Notes under the pieces: generated by a model
What the model saw: only the letters and a program-made list of their open reading frames with translations
The model's database searches: none
Told to the model about the DNA's origin: nothing
Shown here: positions 1 to 11,039 of the stretch, piece after piece
Numbering within the stretch: position 1 is the first letter of the stretch
Layout of the letters: every line of letters begins with the position of its first letter
Position numbers and translations under genes: made by a program
DNA from: Nemertoderma westbladi
Taxonomy: Eukaryota; Xenacoelomorpha; Nemertodermatida; Nemertodermatidae
Assembly: GCA_032718475.1 (NCBI GenBank)
Contig: JAUCBJ010003687.1
Coordinates: 1-63,664, forward strand
Direction of reading: 5' to 3'
Length of the DNA stretch: 63,664 bases

Positions 1-5
1 AATAA

Positions 6-815
6 CTTCGATTTACTCGCCCGGGTTTCTCGGCTAACCTCGCAGCGCTGCGTCTAGTTGCATCCCCAGTCGACCTTGCTAGGTTAAATTCCCTGGACCA
101 CCCAGTTGCCGGATGCTGGCTCAGTGCTCTACCCATCTCGTCGTTGGGACTCAAGCTGGATGACAGCCAGTTCCGCATCGCCGTTGCCATGCGGCTGGGA
201 AGTAAGGTAGTCGAGCCGCATACCTGTCGCTGTGGTAGCCTGGTAGCTGCTGATGGTCTCCATGGTATCTGCTGCCAGAGGAGCGCTGGCCGGCATCCCC
301 GCCACGCTATGTTGAACGATATAGTAAGGCGGGCGCTGGTCACCTGCGGGGTGTCCCCCATCCTTGAGCCCCCAGGTCTCTGTCGGAGCGATGGTAAGAG
401 GGTTGACGGGGTTACAGTGATGCCTTGGAACCGCGGCCGCTCATTGGCCTGGGACGCAACCCTAACGGATCCCCTCGCCCCGAGTCATCTCCAGCAGACC
501 CTCATCGCTGGTGGCCGTGCTGCTGAGGAGGCTGAGCGGGTGAAGATTAGGAAGTATAGCGAGTTGGTAGAGCATGGTCGCTGCTACTTCAGTCCCGTGG
601 CCTTTGAGACCTTTGGTCGACCCGGACCCGAGACTGCCAGCTTCCTCCAGGAAGTCAGGGCGCGTCTTCATGCTCGGACCCATGAGCAACGGTCGCACCA
701 GTTTTTGCTGCAACGCTTGGCGGTGGCAATTCTCATGGGAAACGCGGCGTCGGTGGTGGGAACCATGGACACACCCTTCCACTACATCGGACTGTTTGAT
801 GGGGTTGATGGGTGA
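6..815 (+). pseudogene. LINE (non-LTR retrotransposon) ORF, C-terminal fragment
   Basis: The frame is open from base 6, just after a TAA at 3-5, to a stop at 813-815. It reads WLSALPISSLGLKL, then a cysteine/histidine cluster (CRCG, then HGICC), then RHAMLND, RVDGVTVMPW and WDATLTD, and later KIRKYSEL. This order (Cys/His finger followed by a PD-(D/E)XK-like R-x-D-G...WD-x-T...K-x-x-KY block) is what I know from the C-terminal tails of LINE polyproteins in marine invertebrates. The reverse transcriptase would lie upstream of the window. The usual proline of the PDG motif is valine here (RVDG). It is probably a dead, 5'-truncated copy, given the TAA at its left edge. The family name is uncertain; the LINE assignment is fairly secure. 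Confidence 0.7.
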
Positions 816-1423
816 TGGTGACTGTAACACAAGCGCCTGGCACCGCACCGCGTCAGGAAAAACAACTTATTAATACTCGCAATTGAATAATCTAAATTTA
901 AATTTTCCACTCTATAATCCAATTGATTTTTCTTATGTTTCTCTGTCAATATGCAAATATTCAAATTGATTGTGTTTTATACATATACATATATCTATAC
1001 ATTATTTATTTATTATAGAATTCATTTTTAAATTATAATAAGAAATAAATAGGGAGAAGTGTCAAATTTGTTGTTAGCTATAAAAATAAAACATATTTTT
1101 GTAGCTAAAACTGCCAGGTGGTAGAAATCCAGTAGCTTATTGATGTTTTATTAAGCTTCAAAACTTAGATTACTTTGGATTATATTGTGGATTCGCACTT
1201 TTTCGATTGCAATTATTTTTATACAAGTTAAACTATTGAATTCCAATTGATAGTTGATAGTTAGTCCATGTAGCTGTAATGGATGACGTAGTAAAAATAT
1301 CTTCAGCTGCCATCCCAATCCATCAATACAATCAGCATTAATCAGAATTTAGTTGAAGTATAACTATAATTTACATTTTTTAATTATCTATTTTTTCACA
1401 ATTTTGGGAAATATATATTTCTT
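816..1423. other. AT-rich DNA after the LINE fragment
   Basis: The first 80 bases are probably the LINE 3' UTR. The rest is low-complexity AT-rich DNA. I see no ORF, RNA gene or regular repeat in it. Confidence 0.5.
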
Positions 1424-1792
1424 CTAGAAGCTACTACTACTTTTCAGTAAACTTTGCATGTATATGGAATCATATGATACTTCAACTATTTTCACTTCGC
1501 CATTTATTTTAAAAGATGGATCTGCGACGCTAAACAAGCCCCATTGTTTATTGCAAAGAAGCATTTGAAGTTGGATTTGTGACATGAATTTAGCGCTTAC
1601 GATATTCGATTGTGTAAGATGCGATTTTTGAATGGCATGTTTTGATGTTGGACATTTTACTTCTACCACATGCGTTGGTGTAATGGCATCTGAAATGGCA
1701 TCAAAAAATAAGATTTTGTGGTATTTTATAAAAACACTAGCTACAATATTAAAACAGTACATACCATTGAAAACACTAGCTACCACAAACAT
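1424..1792 (-). pseudogene. YqaJ-type (lambda exonuclease-like) nuclease fragment
   Basis: The 122-codon frame contains HVVEVKCP, the E-x-K catalytic strand of YqaJ/lambda-exonuclease nucleases. About 35 residues on comes SQIQLQMLLC, the conserved Q-x-Q helix, and then WGLFSVADPSF and VKIVEVSYD, the closing strands. The N-terminal part of the domain, with its upstream acidic residue, is missing, and the first 35 codons look like non-coding DNA. In animals such domains occur as the second gene of ISL2EU-type (PIF/Harbinger-like) DNA transposons, so I infer a transposon remnant. No transposase is visible nearby. It could instead be a fragment of a domesticated host nuclease. Confidence 0.55.
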
Positions 1793-2550
1793 TTGTTTTT
1801 ATTTTCTTTAAAACATTTTTTTTCACATGTAACTAGCCAAAATATGTCAAGAACATAAACCAATAGCCCAAAACATTATGTTTTGGTATTTTGATATTTT
1901 TGGATGTCAAACCAAAAACAGCTATTATGAAAGGCAGAATAATGGTGACACGGGCAACACTAGTACCAGTAACACTTTACAGTGAACTGACAAAAAAAAC
2001 TAAATAATTTCCATCTAGTGGTAATCTACCCATCCCGCATTTTTCGCTGTAAAAAACAATTAAAAAATAGATTAATGAAACGCCTGGCAGTATTTAGCTA
2101 GCTATATTTAATTTTAGCTACATACAGCTCTACGATACAGGTTTGGGCGAAATAAATATTATTCTATAATATTAACTTGATATGAATAATTTGCCTCCAT
2201 ACCGCTATCCTATAATCGATTCTTAACACAACACAAACACACATCCAAATAAATACTTAGCTACATTTATTATTTGTTTTATTTTAGATACTGCAATATT
2301 ATTATATTATACTTTATATTAGCCAATCAACTGCGCTTGACAACTGTTGCTGTGTTATGGCTGACGTCACTCGTGCAGTTTTCTGAAACGGCCTGATTTT
2401 TCGATGTTGCTAATTTTGCGTTTTAAAATTGCTATAACTCGGCAAATATTAATTTTTTTGAAGTAAAATTGCTCTCTGGGGTTTTTTTCACATGCTCTTT
2501 CACATGAAACCAACGAAAACTCGAAAAAAAAATTCCGAGTCGTCTACCCC
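1793..2550. other. Transposon-derived non-coding DNA
   Basis: AT-rich DNA repeatedly carrying the words TAGCTA and AACACTAGCTAC, which recur in the foldback repeat at 2551-3192 and at 1730-1790. It may be the body of the same degraded DNA transposon. No gene is seen. Confidence 0.35.
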
Positions 2551-3192
2551 ATTGGAGCATCCTCGTTAAGTAAGATACAAACTTTTATGGTAGCTAGTGT
2601 TTTAAGTAGGTTTAGCTAGTAATTTCAACACTGGTTCCGATATCCTACTTCCTTCTATAAATATTTTGTAGTAGCTAGTTCTTATTACTATTTGTATAGA
2701 AAATGTTCCAGAAGATGTTAGCTATTCATTTTTAAAAAAATTTATTTATGTTCTAGAACAAATATTTTTTATTCTAGAACACTTGTTAGAAAAAAATATG
2801 GATTCTATTTAAAACGCATGGAATCCTTCTAAAACGTGTTTAAAATTAATAAAAAATTGTGAAAAAAAATATTATGAAAAAAAATTTTGAAAAAAAATTT
2901 TGAAAAAAAATTATGAAAAATTTTTCTATTGATTTTAAACACATTTTAGAACGATTCCATGCGTTTTAAATCGAATCCAGATTTTTTTCTAAAAAATGTT
3001 ATAGAACAATTTTTTTTTAAAATTAATAGCTAACATGTTCTGGAACATTTTCTATACAAATAGTAATAAGAACTACAAAATATTTATAGAAGGAAGTAGG
3101 ATGTCGGAAACAGTGTCGAATTTACTAGCTAAACCTACCTAAAACACTAGCTACCATAAAATTTTATATCTTACTTAATGAGGATGCTTCAA
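2551..3192. mobile_element. Foldback (MITE-like) element, about 640 bp
   Basis: The two halves are inverted copies of each other. The left arm starts GAGCATCCTCGTTAAGTAAG and the right arm ends CTTACTTAATGAGGATGCTT. Inside, AAAATGTTCCAGAA and ATAAATATTTTGTAGTAG on the left face their complements on the right. The loop, near 2880, is made of A/T runs. There is no coding capacity. Arms mismatch by a few percent. I could not define a convincing target duplication. Confidence 0.75.
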
Positions 3193-3962
3193 TTACGTCC
3201 ATTGACCAAATTGCAGCAAATGGAAATTTATAGAACTCTCCCCCTCCCCATATCAAAATATCACATTTTGTAAAAAAATCTTGCCCCCAGTCACCGCCCC
3301 CAGTTAACTCGATGGCATGGCCTTGTATATAGTACGCCTTGGTTGTAAGGCAGCATTTTGACTTATTTTTAAAACGGTTCCCATGGTAACCATTATAATG
3401 AAAATTTTAAAATGTGCATACAAAATAGCAGCATTAGGCCTAGCATATTACTGAATTAGGAGTAGACCTACTAACCTACTGTCTGTGGTGTGGTCTGACT
3501 GTCTACAGGTCTAAGTCATGGTGCTGTATAAATTTCTGAGTTTGGAATTAACAAGCCGAATACACATTCGGACTGTATTGTTCAGTAATCAGGTAATCTC
3601 AATCGAAGCTGAAGAATAATACTGTAATAGCAGAATAGGCTAGGCCTATCTGCACTGCCTATAGTTCTGTAGTGTAGTACTGGTACCGGTAATAATCTAA
3701 TTCAGTACACAGTAATTAGAGTTAAACAATACCGGTACTGTATTGTAGCCTACATCAGTACTGCAGTACATGTCAATGTCAGCATGTATCGGTCAATCTC
3801 AATAATTGTCTATTCAATAGTGCTGAAGTGAGTTGAATGTACAATGTAGGGCCTATACCTTACCATACCTGCATACTGCCATATACTACTGTACTATACA
3901 GCTATACAGATATCTGGATATCCAATATCCCCCACCCCCCCATACTGCCATACTAACTACCC
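3193..3962. other. Upstream flank of WDR44
   Basis: Non-coding. The part from about 3640 contains several TACCGGTA-type palindromes and GTACTG words. It should hold the WDR44 promoter and 5' UTR. I recognise no TATA box or other firm core promoter element. Confidence 0.4.
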
Positions 3963-6248
3963 ATGTCGCTATCCGATGTTGACGACGACGAAGAACAATT
4001 CCATGACGCCCCCGAAGATATTCCAGTGCGTCGTTATTCTACCGACGTACCTGGGCCGTCTACCGGCTATACCAACGAAGTCTACAAACTAATAACCCAA
4101 GTTCCGGACGTGATCGTGAGCTGCAGCGCTGTAACTACAGCTGGGGACGAGCAACCACTCCCACCGCCCCGTCGGAAAACTCGCCAGAGATCGAAACCCC
4201 CTGACCCCCAGAATGTTGGTACAGAAGCGAACCAACCTCTTAGTAGTGTCGGAACCAGCAGCGAAGAAGCTGACATTATTTACTCGTTGGATGAGTTAGA
4301 CGGCCTTGGGTCGGCCCAATTAATCCACTCCAAACCTCTACCTAATCAGCAAATCGAACGCGGCAAGGAAGAGGAGAACCCATCGATAGAACTCAGCCAG
4401 TCCCCAGGGGGGTCCCCTCGTCTCTTCCCCCCACCAAGGAAACCCCCAAGAACGTTCGTCTACAAGACACCGTCGGCGAATGCGGCAGTGGAGAATCTAA
4501 CGGTTGAGTTGGAGGCTGATCTCGCACGATTGGAACCCCCGACGCAGATGCGTAAGAAACGGATGGCGCCGCCGGTACCACCACCGCCTACAGTGGAGGC
4601 GCTGAATAAAACCTCTGAGGTAGAACGCTGGTTGAGTGACTCTGTTAACCCCAAGGATGAGATCATATTGGAGGGAATCAGTCTGAAGAACCTGGACACC
4701 GGCGAGATAACCTCGTTGAATCGAGCCAACGAGCTCCCGCAGTGCTTCAACCCCCTGGACCTACAGATTCTTCAGCGGGATGTGGATGTTCCGACCATCT
4801 ATAGTGGTTCGTCCATCGTATCCACCAACTCTGACTCCGACTCGGTATCCGCTGCTAGCGAGGATTATCCTGATGCTGGGAAGAAGGGCAAAAGTAAAGC
4901 GGGTAAGGTAGGGAGGTCTATATCCCGACATCTGTCCGTCGCCATGGCCAAAGTAAAGAAACGGGATAGTCGCGCGGCCCCAGTGGCTTCAGGACCGCCG
5001 GAGTTCTACGTGGACGATGTCGCTATAAGCGGTGCGTTTAAATTCAAAGCGGCCGCTAAAACTAAAGGGCCTTACGCTTTGCAGGGGGTTCAGTTGCTGC
5101 AGGACCTGAGCGGCGAGCACACTGGGGCCATATGGTGCATCCGTTTCTCAAAGTGCAAACGTTTATTGGCCACCGCCGGCCAGGATCACATCCTACATGT
5201 GTGGGTCCTCACTGGATATCAGTTCAAAGAACTCAAACGGAACGTCGGTGCTTCTCCTTCAATGGAACTCATTAGTAAGGAGACGCTGGAAGGGAATGAT
5301 GGGACGTTGGGTGAGGATTCTCAGGACGATCTGTTGTTTGCGCAGAAACCTTTGATCGCATTGAGTGGACACACCGCGGACATTCTGGACATATCGTGGT
5401 CGCGTAACTCCTTCCTACTCAGCAGTAGTATGGACAAGACGTGTCGTTTGTGGCATCCGTCCCGGAGTGAGTGTCTCGGCTGCTTCCAGCATCCCGACTT
5501 CGTTACGGCTATCGACTTCCACCCCAAGGACGACCGATACTTCCTCAGTGGTTCCCTCGACGGTAGGATTCGGGTCTGGTTCATACCGGATAAAAAGGTC
5601 ACGCTTTGGAACAATGTCTCGGACAATGTGACCAACAAGTTGATAACAGCCGCTTCCTTCTGTATGGATGGTAAGATGGTTGTGATTGGTAGTTACCATG
5701 GCCACTGCGTGTTCTACGATACCGACAGACTCCAGTACCACACGCAGATATCTCTGAGTAAATCGAAAAAGCGCACCGCGGCCTGTAAGATTAGTGGCAT
5801 CTGCCAGGTTCCTGGGGTTCCCCATCAGATCCTTGTTACTTCTAACGACAGCCGTCTCAGAATCTACGACATAGTCGAGAAATCATTGGTATGCAAGTTT
5901 AAAGGCCACGTGAATACATCCAGTCAGATAGCCGCTGCCTTCAACCACGACGGCTCCAGTATATGTTGTGGTTCCGAGGATTGCTTCATCTACCTGTGGA
6001 AGAATGGCACCTCGGATCTCGGCAAGTTTTCCACGAGAAGGGATCGCAATGCCCTCTGGGAGTCCATCAAGGTGCACGACACGGCAGTGACCTGTGTGGC
6101 CTTTGAGTTGTGCCCCGTGCCCAACCATAAGAGCGCACCCAACCCCAAGGGGATGGAGATATTGGTTAGCGGGGATTACACCGGTGGTATTAAAGTACTA
6201 GGGCCAGTCGGCGCTCCTAGTCAAACAGTGGTAACTGATACAAACTAA
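3963..6248 (+). CDS. WDR44: WD repeat-containing protein 44 (Rab11-binding protein), single exon
   Basis: 761 residues in one uninterrupted exon; the human protein is about 900. Near the N-terminus DDDEEQFHDAPED is an acidic-tract FFAT motif, which in WDR44 binds the ER proteins VAPA/VAPB. Proline-rich segments follow (PPPRRKTR near residue 70, PPPRKPPR near 160, PPVPPPP near 200), then a basic stretch (about 315-345) and the conserved KFKAAAKTKGP segment. WD40 blades start near residues 382 (SGEHTGAIWCIRFS), 465 (SGHTADILDISWS...SSSMDKTCRLWH), 505, 559, 609 (ILVTSNDSRLRIYD), 645 (KGHVNTSSQ...GSEDCFIYLW) and 703. The known role is a Rab11 effector in endosome recycling and ER-tubule contacts. 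I chose the ATG at 3963 because the FFAT motif follows within 20 residues, as in other WDR44 proteins. The lack of introns is unusual for this family. Convergent with TRPT1. Confidence 0.93.
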   Translation: MSLSDVDDDEEQFHDAPEDIPVRRYSTDVPGPSTGYTNEVYKLITQVPDVIVSCSAVTTAGDEQPLPPPRRKTRQRSKPPDPQNVGTEANQPLSSVGTSSEEADIIYSLDELDGLGSAQLIHSKPLPNQQIERGKEEENPSIELSQSPGGSPRLFPPPRKPPRTFVYKTPSANAAVENLTVELEADLARLEPPTQMRKKRMAPPVPPPPTVEALNKTSEVERWLSDSVNPKDEIILEGISLKNLDTGEITSLNRANELPQCFNPLDLQILQRDVDVPTIYSGSSIVSTNSDSDSVSAASEDYPDAGKKGKSKAGKVGRSISRHLSVAMAKVKKRDSRAAPVASGPPEFYVDDVAISGAFKFKAAAKTKGPYALQGVQLLQDLSGEHTGAIWCIRFSKCKRLLATAGQDHILHVWVLTGYQFKELKRNVGASPSMELISKETLEGNDGTLGEDSQDDLLFAQKPLIALSGHTADILDISWSRNSFLLSSSMDKTCRLWHPSRSECLGCFQHPDFVTAIDFHPKDDRYFLSGSLDGRIRVWFIPDKKVTLWNNVSDNVTNKLITAASFCMDGKMVVIGSYHGHCVFYDTDRLQYHTQISLSKSKKRTAACKISGICQVPGVPHQILVTSNDSRLRIYDIVEKSLVCKFKGHVNTSSQIAAAFNHDGSSICCGSEDCFIYLWKNGTSDLGKFSTRRDRNALWESIKVHDTAVTCVAFELCPVPNHKSAPNPKGMEILVSGDYTGGIKVLGPVGAPSQTVVTDTN

Positions 6249-7454
6249 AGGGTAATCAATTATTTATTGTGGTGTGGACCCTAGTATGATGTCCATCTTA
6301 ATTCCAAATAACCTTTCCAGTATAATAATCTTTATACTTATACAAACTATTATACATACGTTGATACAAACTGTAACTGGAACATACCAGTCGGTAACTA
6401 CAATAATTTACAACATATCTAGCTCTGTTTTGTAATAATTTTGTTTTCTGGGACATTGGGAGTGGCAGGTTTTTGTTATTTATAAACTGTTTTATTGTTC
6501 ACCAAATTAGTTTTCTATCTACTAAGTGTATTACGTGCCGTTTATACAATTTTCAGAAGTCAATTCCTAATCTTGGGATCTAAGGTGAATGAAGACTGAG
6601 TTTTTATAAAACTGAGGCAGGGTAGTTTGTAGCCTAATTAATAATTCGTCGAAACACTGTCGTTTTGATGTATTTCTTACACGTATTTGTATATCAATCG
6701 CTCCTATGAACGATTGAATACTGTTAAACCTGTCAAACATACGAACTAAAATATGTATATTTAAACCTGGGATTATAGGTATAAGGGTTTAAGAATGCCA
6801 GCAGTTAGTTACCAATTCTAGAATGTTAATTTATTGTAATTCGTGACTTAAAATAATTTTGTATTTGGTGCTATGATTTATTTGCAATACAATCCAATAA
6901 TAATAGCGCACATCATTTATATTATTGAATTGTCTTAGTTATTTGTGATTGTGACATAAATAAGAGCACTAATATGCTCCCCATTCCTGTTAACACCCCC
7001 CACGCCCACCCCTCCCTCCCCACCCTCAATGCTGTGTTGCCTCCTGTTACGCACCACGGCCCTTTCATTTCAAACCCAGAATGTCAAATTTTGCAGAATA
7101 TCAAGTTTTAAATATCATTCGACTCAGGAAACTGTTCTGCGTCAGTCTATAAAATTTCTAAACAGTTGAAGAAGGGGAAATGGGTTTTTGAAATTACCAA
7201 AACCGTGTAAATCTCAACCATTTTTATCACATGCGACAATCCACGTCAACGATAGTCCAAATATTATTATAAACATAAATATTAGTGCGCCACCCCCACA
7301 ATATTGGCAACGAACAAAACAATATCATAATTACACAATATTAATCTACACAATATCAATCTCACGGTTACTATTTGTTCTGTATTAAAAATTAAATGAA
7401 TGCAACTTGTGTGTAGTAGTAGGGTGTTCAAGTACCCTCAAGTATACAACATAG
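6249..7454. other. 3' UTRs and spacer between convergent WDR44 and TRPT1
   Basis: AT-rich DNA that should hold the WDR44 3' UTR (plus) and the TRPT1 3' UTR (minus). A C-rich patch (CCCACGCCCACCCCTCCC) lies near 7005. I see no other gene; ORFs here have no coding character. Confidence 0.5.
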
Positions 7455-9874
7455 TTATTTATCCAGTAGAACATTTTTTCCTGAACCTTTATCAACAACT
7501 TGTGTGAAGTATTGAGCAGGTAGGATACCATTGTGATCTCCTGGACACAGAATGACTCCGTTACGTGATTGGCTAAACTTGTATCCATCGGCCATTGCCC
7601 TGGCCAGGTCTATGTATATGTGAACTAATAAGTAAAGTATACATAGCAACAATCTCCGAAAGAAATACAAGTAAAATTAAGAACTTGTATCTCTGAATCT
7701 TTATTGATTCATTATATCCCTGTTCTTATTCTTGGCTCAGCCACTAAAAAGAGAGGACAGGGAATGTCTATATTTATTCCTATAATGTTAAAATTATTAT
7801 TTTCCATTGGGTCAATGGTTTTAAGACCTGTTTCAAAAAGTTAATTTAAAATTAAATTTAAAATTAAAAACGTAACAACTGTCACTCCTGGTGTAATAAA
7901 CTATGGCATACTTATATGGCATACTTATATGGCATACTTTTAGTATTTTTATTCGAACATTCTATATTATTTATTGGGGTGGGCACTACTCCATCCCTTG
8001 TTTTGCTACCAGTAATTCAACTGGTCCTCATTTTATCGACCCCCATGGTATGAGGGGTTGAGTAGACCTTGGCAGGGCTCGAATCTACAAACAATAGATT
8101 GCAGACCCGCCGGCGCTCCACCAACTGAACTACCCCGCCTTTCAATTCCCCTATAAGGCGCGATTTAATTGCGCAATTATTACGCTTTTTGCAGTTGTTA
8201 GTTTTTTGGAAATTGCTGCTATCTACTTTTAGCTGATGTTCTCATTCCACTTATAACGGAGTCATCACCGGGGGTCCCTTTAGCAAAGTGAATATGTTGT
8301 CTTGACATCCTTGATAATCCTACAAAACATTTGAGTAGTAATTAATTAAATGGGAATTGTTCCCAGAATTGTACAATTCTGGGTGAATGATGTGCGTACG
8401 AATGTGAATGTAAAGTACATTATGATGGTAAATGATGAGAGCTACATATTATTTATACCTTTGGTTTTAATGGCCTGCCATGCTTGGTAATTAGTTCCAT
8501 GAACGACCACAGGACACAGGGATGGATCTGTGACGTCATCCAACTCTGCATCCAATCCATCCATTGCTAATGTATGGCCTTGGTTTGCGCATATTTCTAA
8601 TTCAGCTCCTTCTGTTCTCAGATTAAATCTACAGTAGAAAATGCGAAATTAAGAACAAAAATACAAAATTGTTGCATCTGAGGTCACAAAAAGCATCTTA
8701 TGTTCTAAACATACCAACCAGCGTCGTAGCGTGATTTGTAGATCACCTCAGTTTGCTTTATGTATAAATTAATTGTCTTATTATCGATTTACTTATATAG
8801 TCAATTGCTTGTAGCTTGAAATAATTAAAATTGTGGAGATCTACAGAAATAAATGCCATCGATCAATCAAATATTTCAAACCAACCCAGAGCCAAGACAT
8901 CTTGCTAAGTTACTGTGTCCCTGCATGCCTACCCGCACCGCATAGTAAATAAATTAATTAGATTGAGCTAAAATGCAACTGTAAAACATTCAAAGATATT
9001 TTAATTTGATTTTGCGAATAAATGTCAAAAACGAGGAAGCACATCACCGGGGTTTGAACCAGCGATATACGCTTTTCAGCCTTATTGGGCTTCACCTGTA
9101 GCACTAACTAGTCTAACTCTAACTAGCCATTTTCGACCGACACTTCCTTCCTTATTTAATCCACTTCTGTTGCTTTCAATTTCCGCCTAGTTACAGTAAC
9201 ATAGATGCGTCCTACGCGACGCTAGGCTGACGCGTAGAAAAGGAAATAAAGACAAGAGGTGAATACGTCGGCTAGACCTCCTTGGGATTGTCAGCACGCG
9301 TCGCCTTGCATTATGCAGATGTTACCCCACATACGCCACAGTAGGTACCGTCGCCGTTCTATTTGGTGATACGGTATCACTAGGTCAGACAGACCTTGTC
9401 ATTGACTGCACCTCATTGACAGCTTTTTCCACGGTTGTTATAAAATTACGGTAATAATTTCTAAGTTAAATTACCTACTCAATGACGTGATATCGAGGCG
9501 AGTGCAGATAGTAGTACCGTTAGTATAGTTGCTGTGTAAACTAGATTATACGACACGACATTCAGACATGAAGGAAGTAAATAAAGTAACCAACGGTATG
9601 TTCTATTTCTATCTATACTCAATCATTCTCAACCTTCTTACCTTTGCTTGTCATTGTTTGCTACAACCCGCTGAACATCAACTACTGTGAACGTTTTAAA
9701 CTGTTCCAACGCCAGTACTTCATTAACTGACACGTATCCGCCCGGTTTTACGGCGAGATTGCACTGCGCAGCACCGTGTCTGAGGATCCAGGATAAACTC
9801 TTGGACAATCTAATATCAGCTGATTGGGACAAAGGCCCCGAGAAGCGCAAGCGCTGCCCTCTATGACGAGACAT
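7455..9874 (-). CDS. TRPT1: tRNA 2'-phosphotransferase (Tpt1/KptA family), four exons
   Basis: Minus-strand exons 9874-9642, 8628-8459, 8319-8227 and 7624-7455 join in phase with GT-AG borders to give 221 residues, a normal length for the family. Exon 1 carries [14 protein letters not shown] with the catalytic Arg-His pair. Exon 2 carries ANQGHT and VVVHGT. Exon 3 carries [13 protein letters not shown] and SGMR. Exon 4 carries [12 protein letters not shown] and [11 protein letters not shown] with the late arginine. The enzyme removes the 2'-phosphate left at tRNA splice junctions, transferring it to NAD+. Odd point: the residue before ANQGH, normally an essential arginine (Arg71 in yeast), is cysteine (codon TGC). 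Intron 3 holds a tRNA-derived SINE. The start is the first ATG, at 9874. TRPT1 is divergent from the E2F gene and convergent with WDR44. Confidence 0.9.
7976..8140 (-). repeat. tRNA-derived SINE in TRPT1 intron 3
   Basis: Read on the minus strand, 8140-8071 resembles a tRNA. GGCGGGG pairs with CCCTGCC as an acceptor stem. The A box is TAGTTCAGTTGG and the B box is GATTCGAGCCC. The anticodon position reads GCA (Cys-like). A non-tRNA tail of about 95 bases follows, down to 7976. Box A and box B form a polymerase III internal promoter. It is probably a SINE copy rather than a working tRNA, because no intact D and anticodon stems form. Confidence 0.55.
9041..9110 (-). repeat. Possible tRNA-like (B-box) relic in TRPT1 intron 1
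   Basis: On the minus strand a perfect B box (GGTTCAAACCCC) follows a possible anticodon-like hairpin (AGCC...GGCT). The A box is poor. It may be a decayed SINE head. Confidence 0.25.
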
Positions 9875-10187
9875 GTCAAGTTTAAAAACAATACCGGTAG
9901 CAGGAAAGGCTGTAAACGCAACGCCGACATTCGTTATTACATATTAAGAACAAAAATGAAAGGTAAAAAGTAACCCGTGATCTTGAATCCGTTTATTATT
10001 TTTGTTAAAACAGCCTGCCGCACCTTAACGGAAGAATTATTAACCTTACTGCCGTATGCTGCTATGACAGAAGGATTGGACCGGTAATCTACCTACAAGA
10101 TCTACTGGCACAACTGGCCTAATCATCTAAATACCCTCCTGCCCTCTCTAATAAACAAAACCTTGCTATTCTTTACTACACTTTAAA

Positions 10188-10200
10188 TTTCCCGCCAAAA
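10188..10200. promoter_or_regulatory. Consensus E2F/DP binding site
   Basis: TTTCCCGCCAAAA matches the E2F consensus TTTSSCGC, with the AAA on the other side giving a near-palindromic high-affinity form. It lies 314 bp upstream of the TRPT1 ATG and upstream of the first visible E2F exon. E2F1-3 genes in other animals are autoregulated through such sites. Function here is inferred. Confidence 0.55.
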
Positions 10201-10291
10201 ACATCCACTTCCAAGTGTTAGTAGGATGATGGGGTTTCGTGTATTGGGTGGGATTTTACTTTATGATTTAAATTAACCAATAATTATAACT

Positions 10292-10428
10292 ATATTTATT
10301 GTACGGTAAATAATATATGCTTTATTTACCGGTTCGTCCCGAGATCTGTTATTTACCTGAGGAAGTTCAATAAGTCAGATGGAGGGGCGAAAAGGTAAAT
10401 AACGTGTTTTATTTATCGTACAATATTT
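10292..10428. repeat. Short inverted repeat with GGTAAATAA arms
   Basis: The left arm (TATTGTACGGTAAATAAT and onward) is complementary to the right arm (GTAAATAACG...CGTACAATATT) over roughly 37 bases. A central TTTACC...GGTAAA pair also matches. It may be a small MITE. Confidence 0.5.
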
Positions 10429-11039
10429 AATTTTATTGTTAAAATCATCATAATTACTGTATTATAATTATTAAAATATATTATTGTTTAATAAGTAATT
10501 TTAACATTACACCAGTCGCACTTATTGTGATTTATTGATACCAATGGAAAGGTATCGCTGCAAGGATTCCAAATTTGTAAATAACTATTAAAGTCTTTGA
10601 GAAATAGCTGAGATATGGGCAATAGGCCTTCAAAATGTGCAGGTATTTGTATCCGTTACAGCTTGCAGGGCAGGCCATTTATTATATTTAATAAATACAC
10701 AATGTTCTGGAACATATTATTTATTTGAAGATTATAAATTACTTGATGTCATTTTACTAGTCGTAGCAACTCATTAAATAAATAAAATGCCCCATAATGA
10801 TAATACAGTAGTATTTATTACAGTACAAAGTTGACTGCTTGAAGAGCAATATCCCCATTTACCTAGGTAAATAATGCAAATCATATTTACCGCTAGCCCA
10901 TTAACTGAGCGGTAAATATTGTAAATTTTAACAATTAATATTATTATTTAATTATTAGTTAACCTAAGAATTATTTTAATTGTTTAGTTATTTTAAATTA
11001 AAGAAATATAAATATTTACCTGGCCGGACGTCATTAATA

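Larger units (their letters stand above)
9875..11039. other. Intergenic region between TRPT1 (-) and the E2F gene (+)
   Basis: Should contain the TRPT1 promoter and perhaps the E2F promoter. It holds a consensus E2F site at 10188-10200 and two small inverted repeats (10292-10428 and about 10886-10920) that share the word GGTAAATA. I searched it for exons of an E2F DNA-binding domain and found none. Confidence 0.5.
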
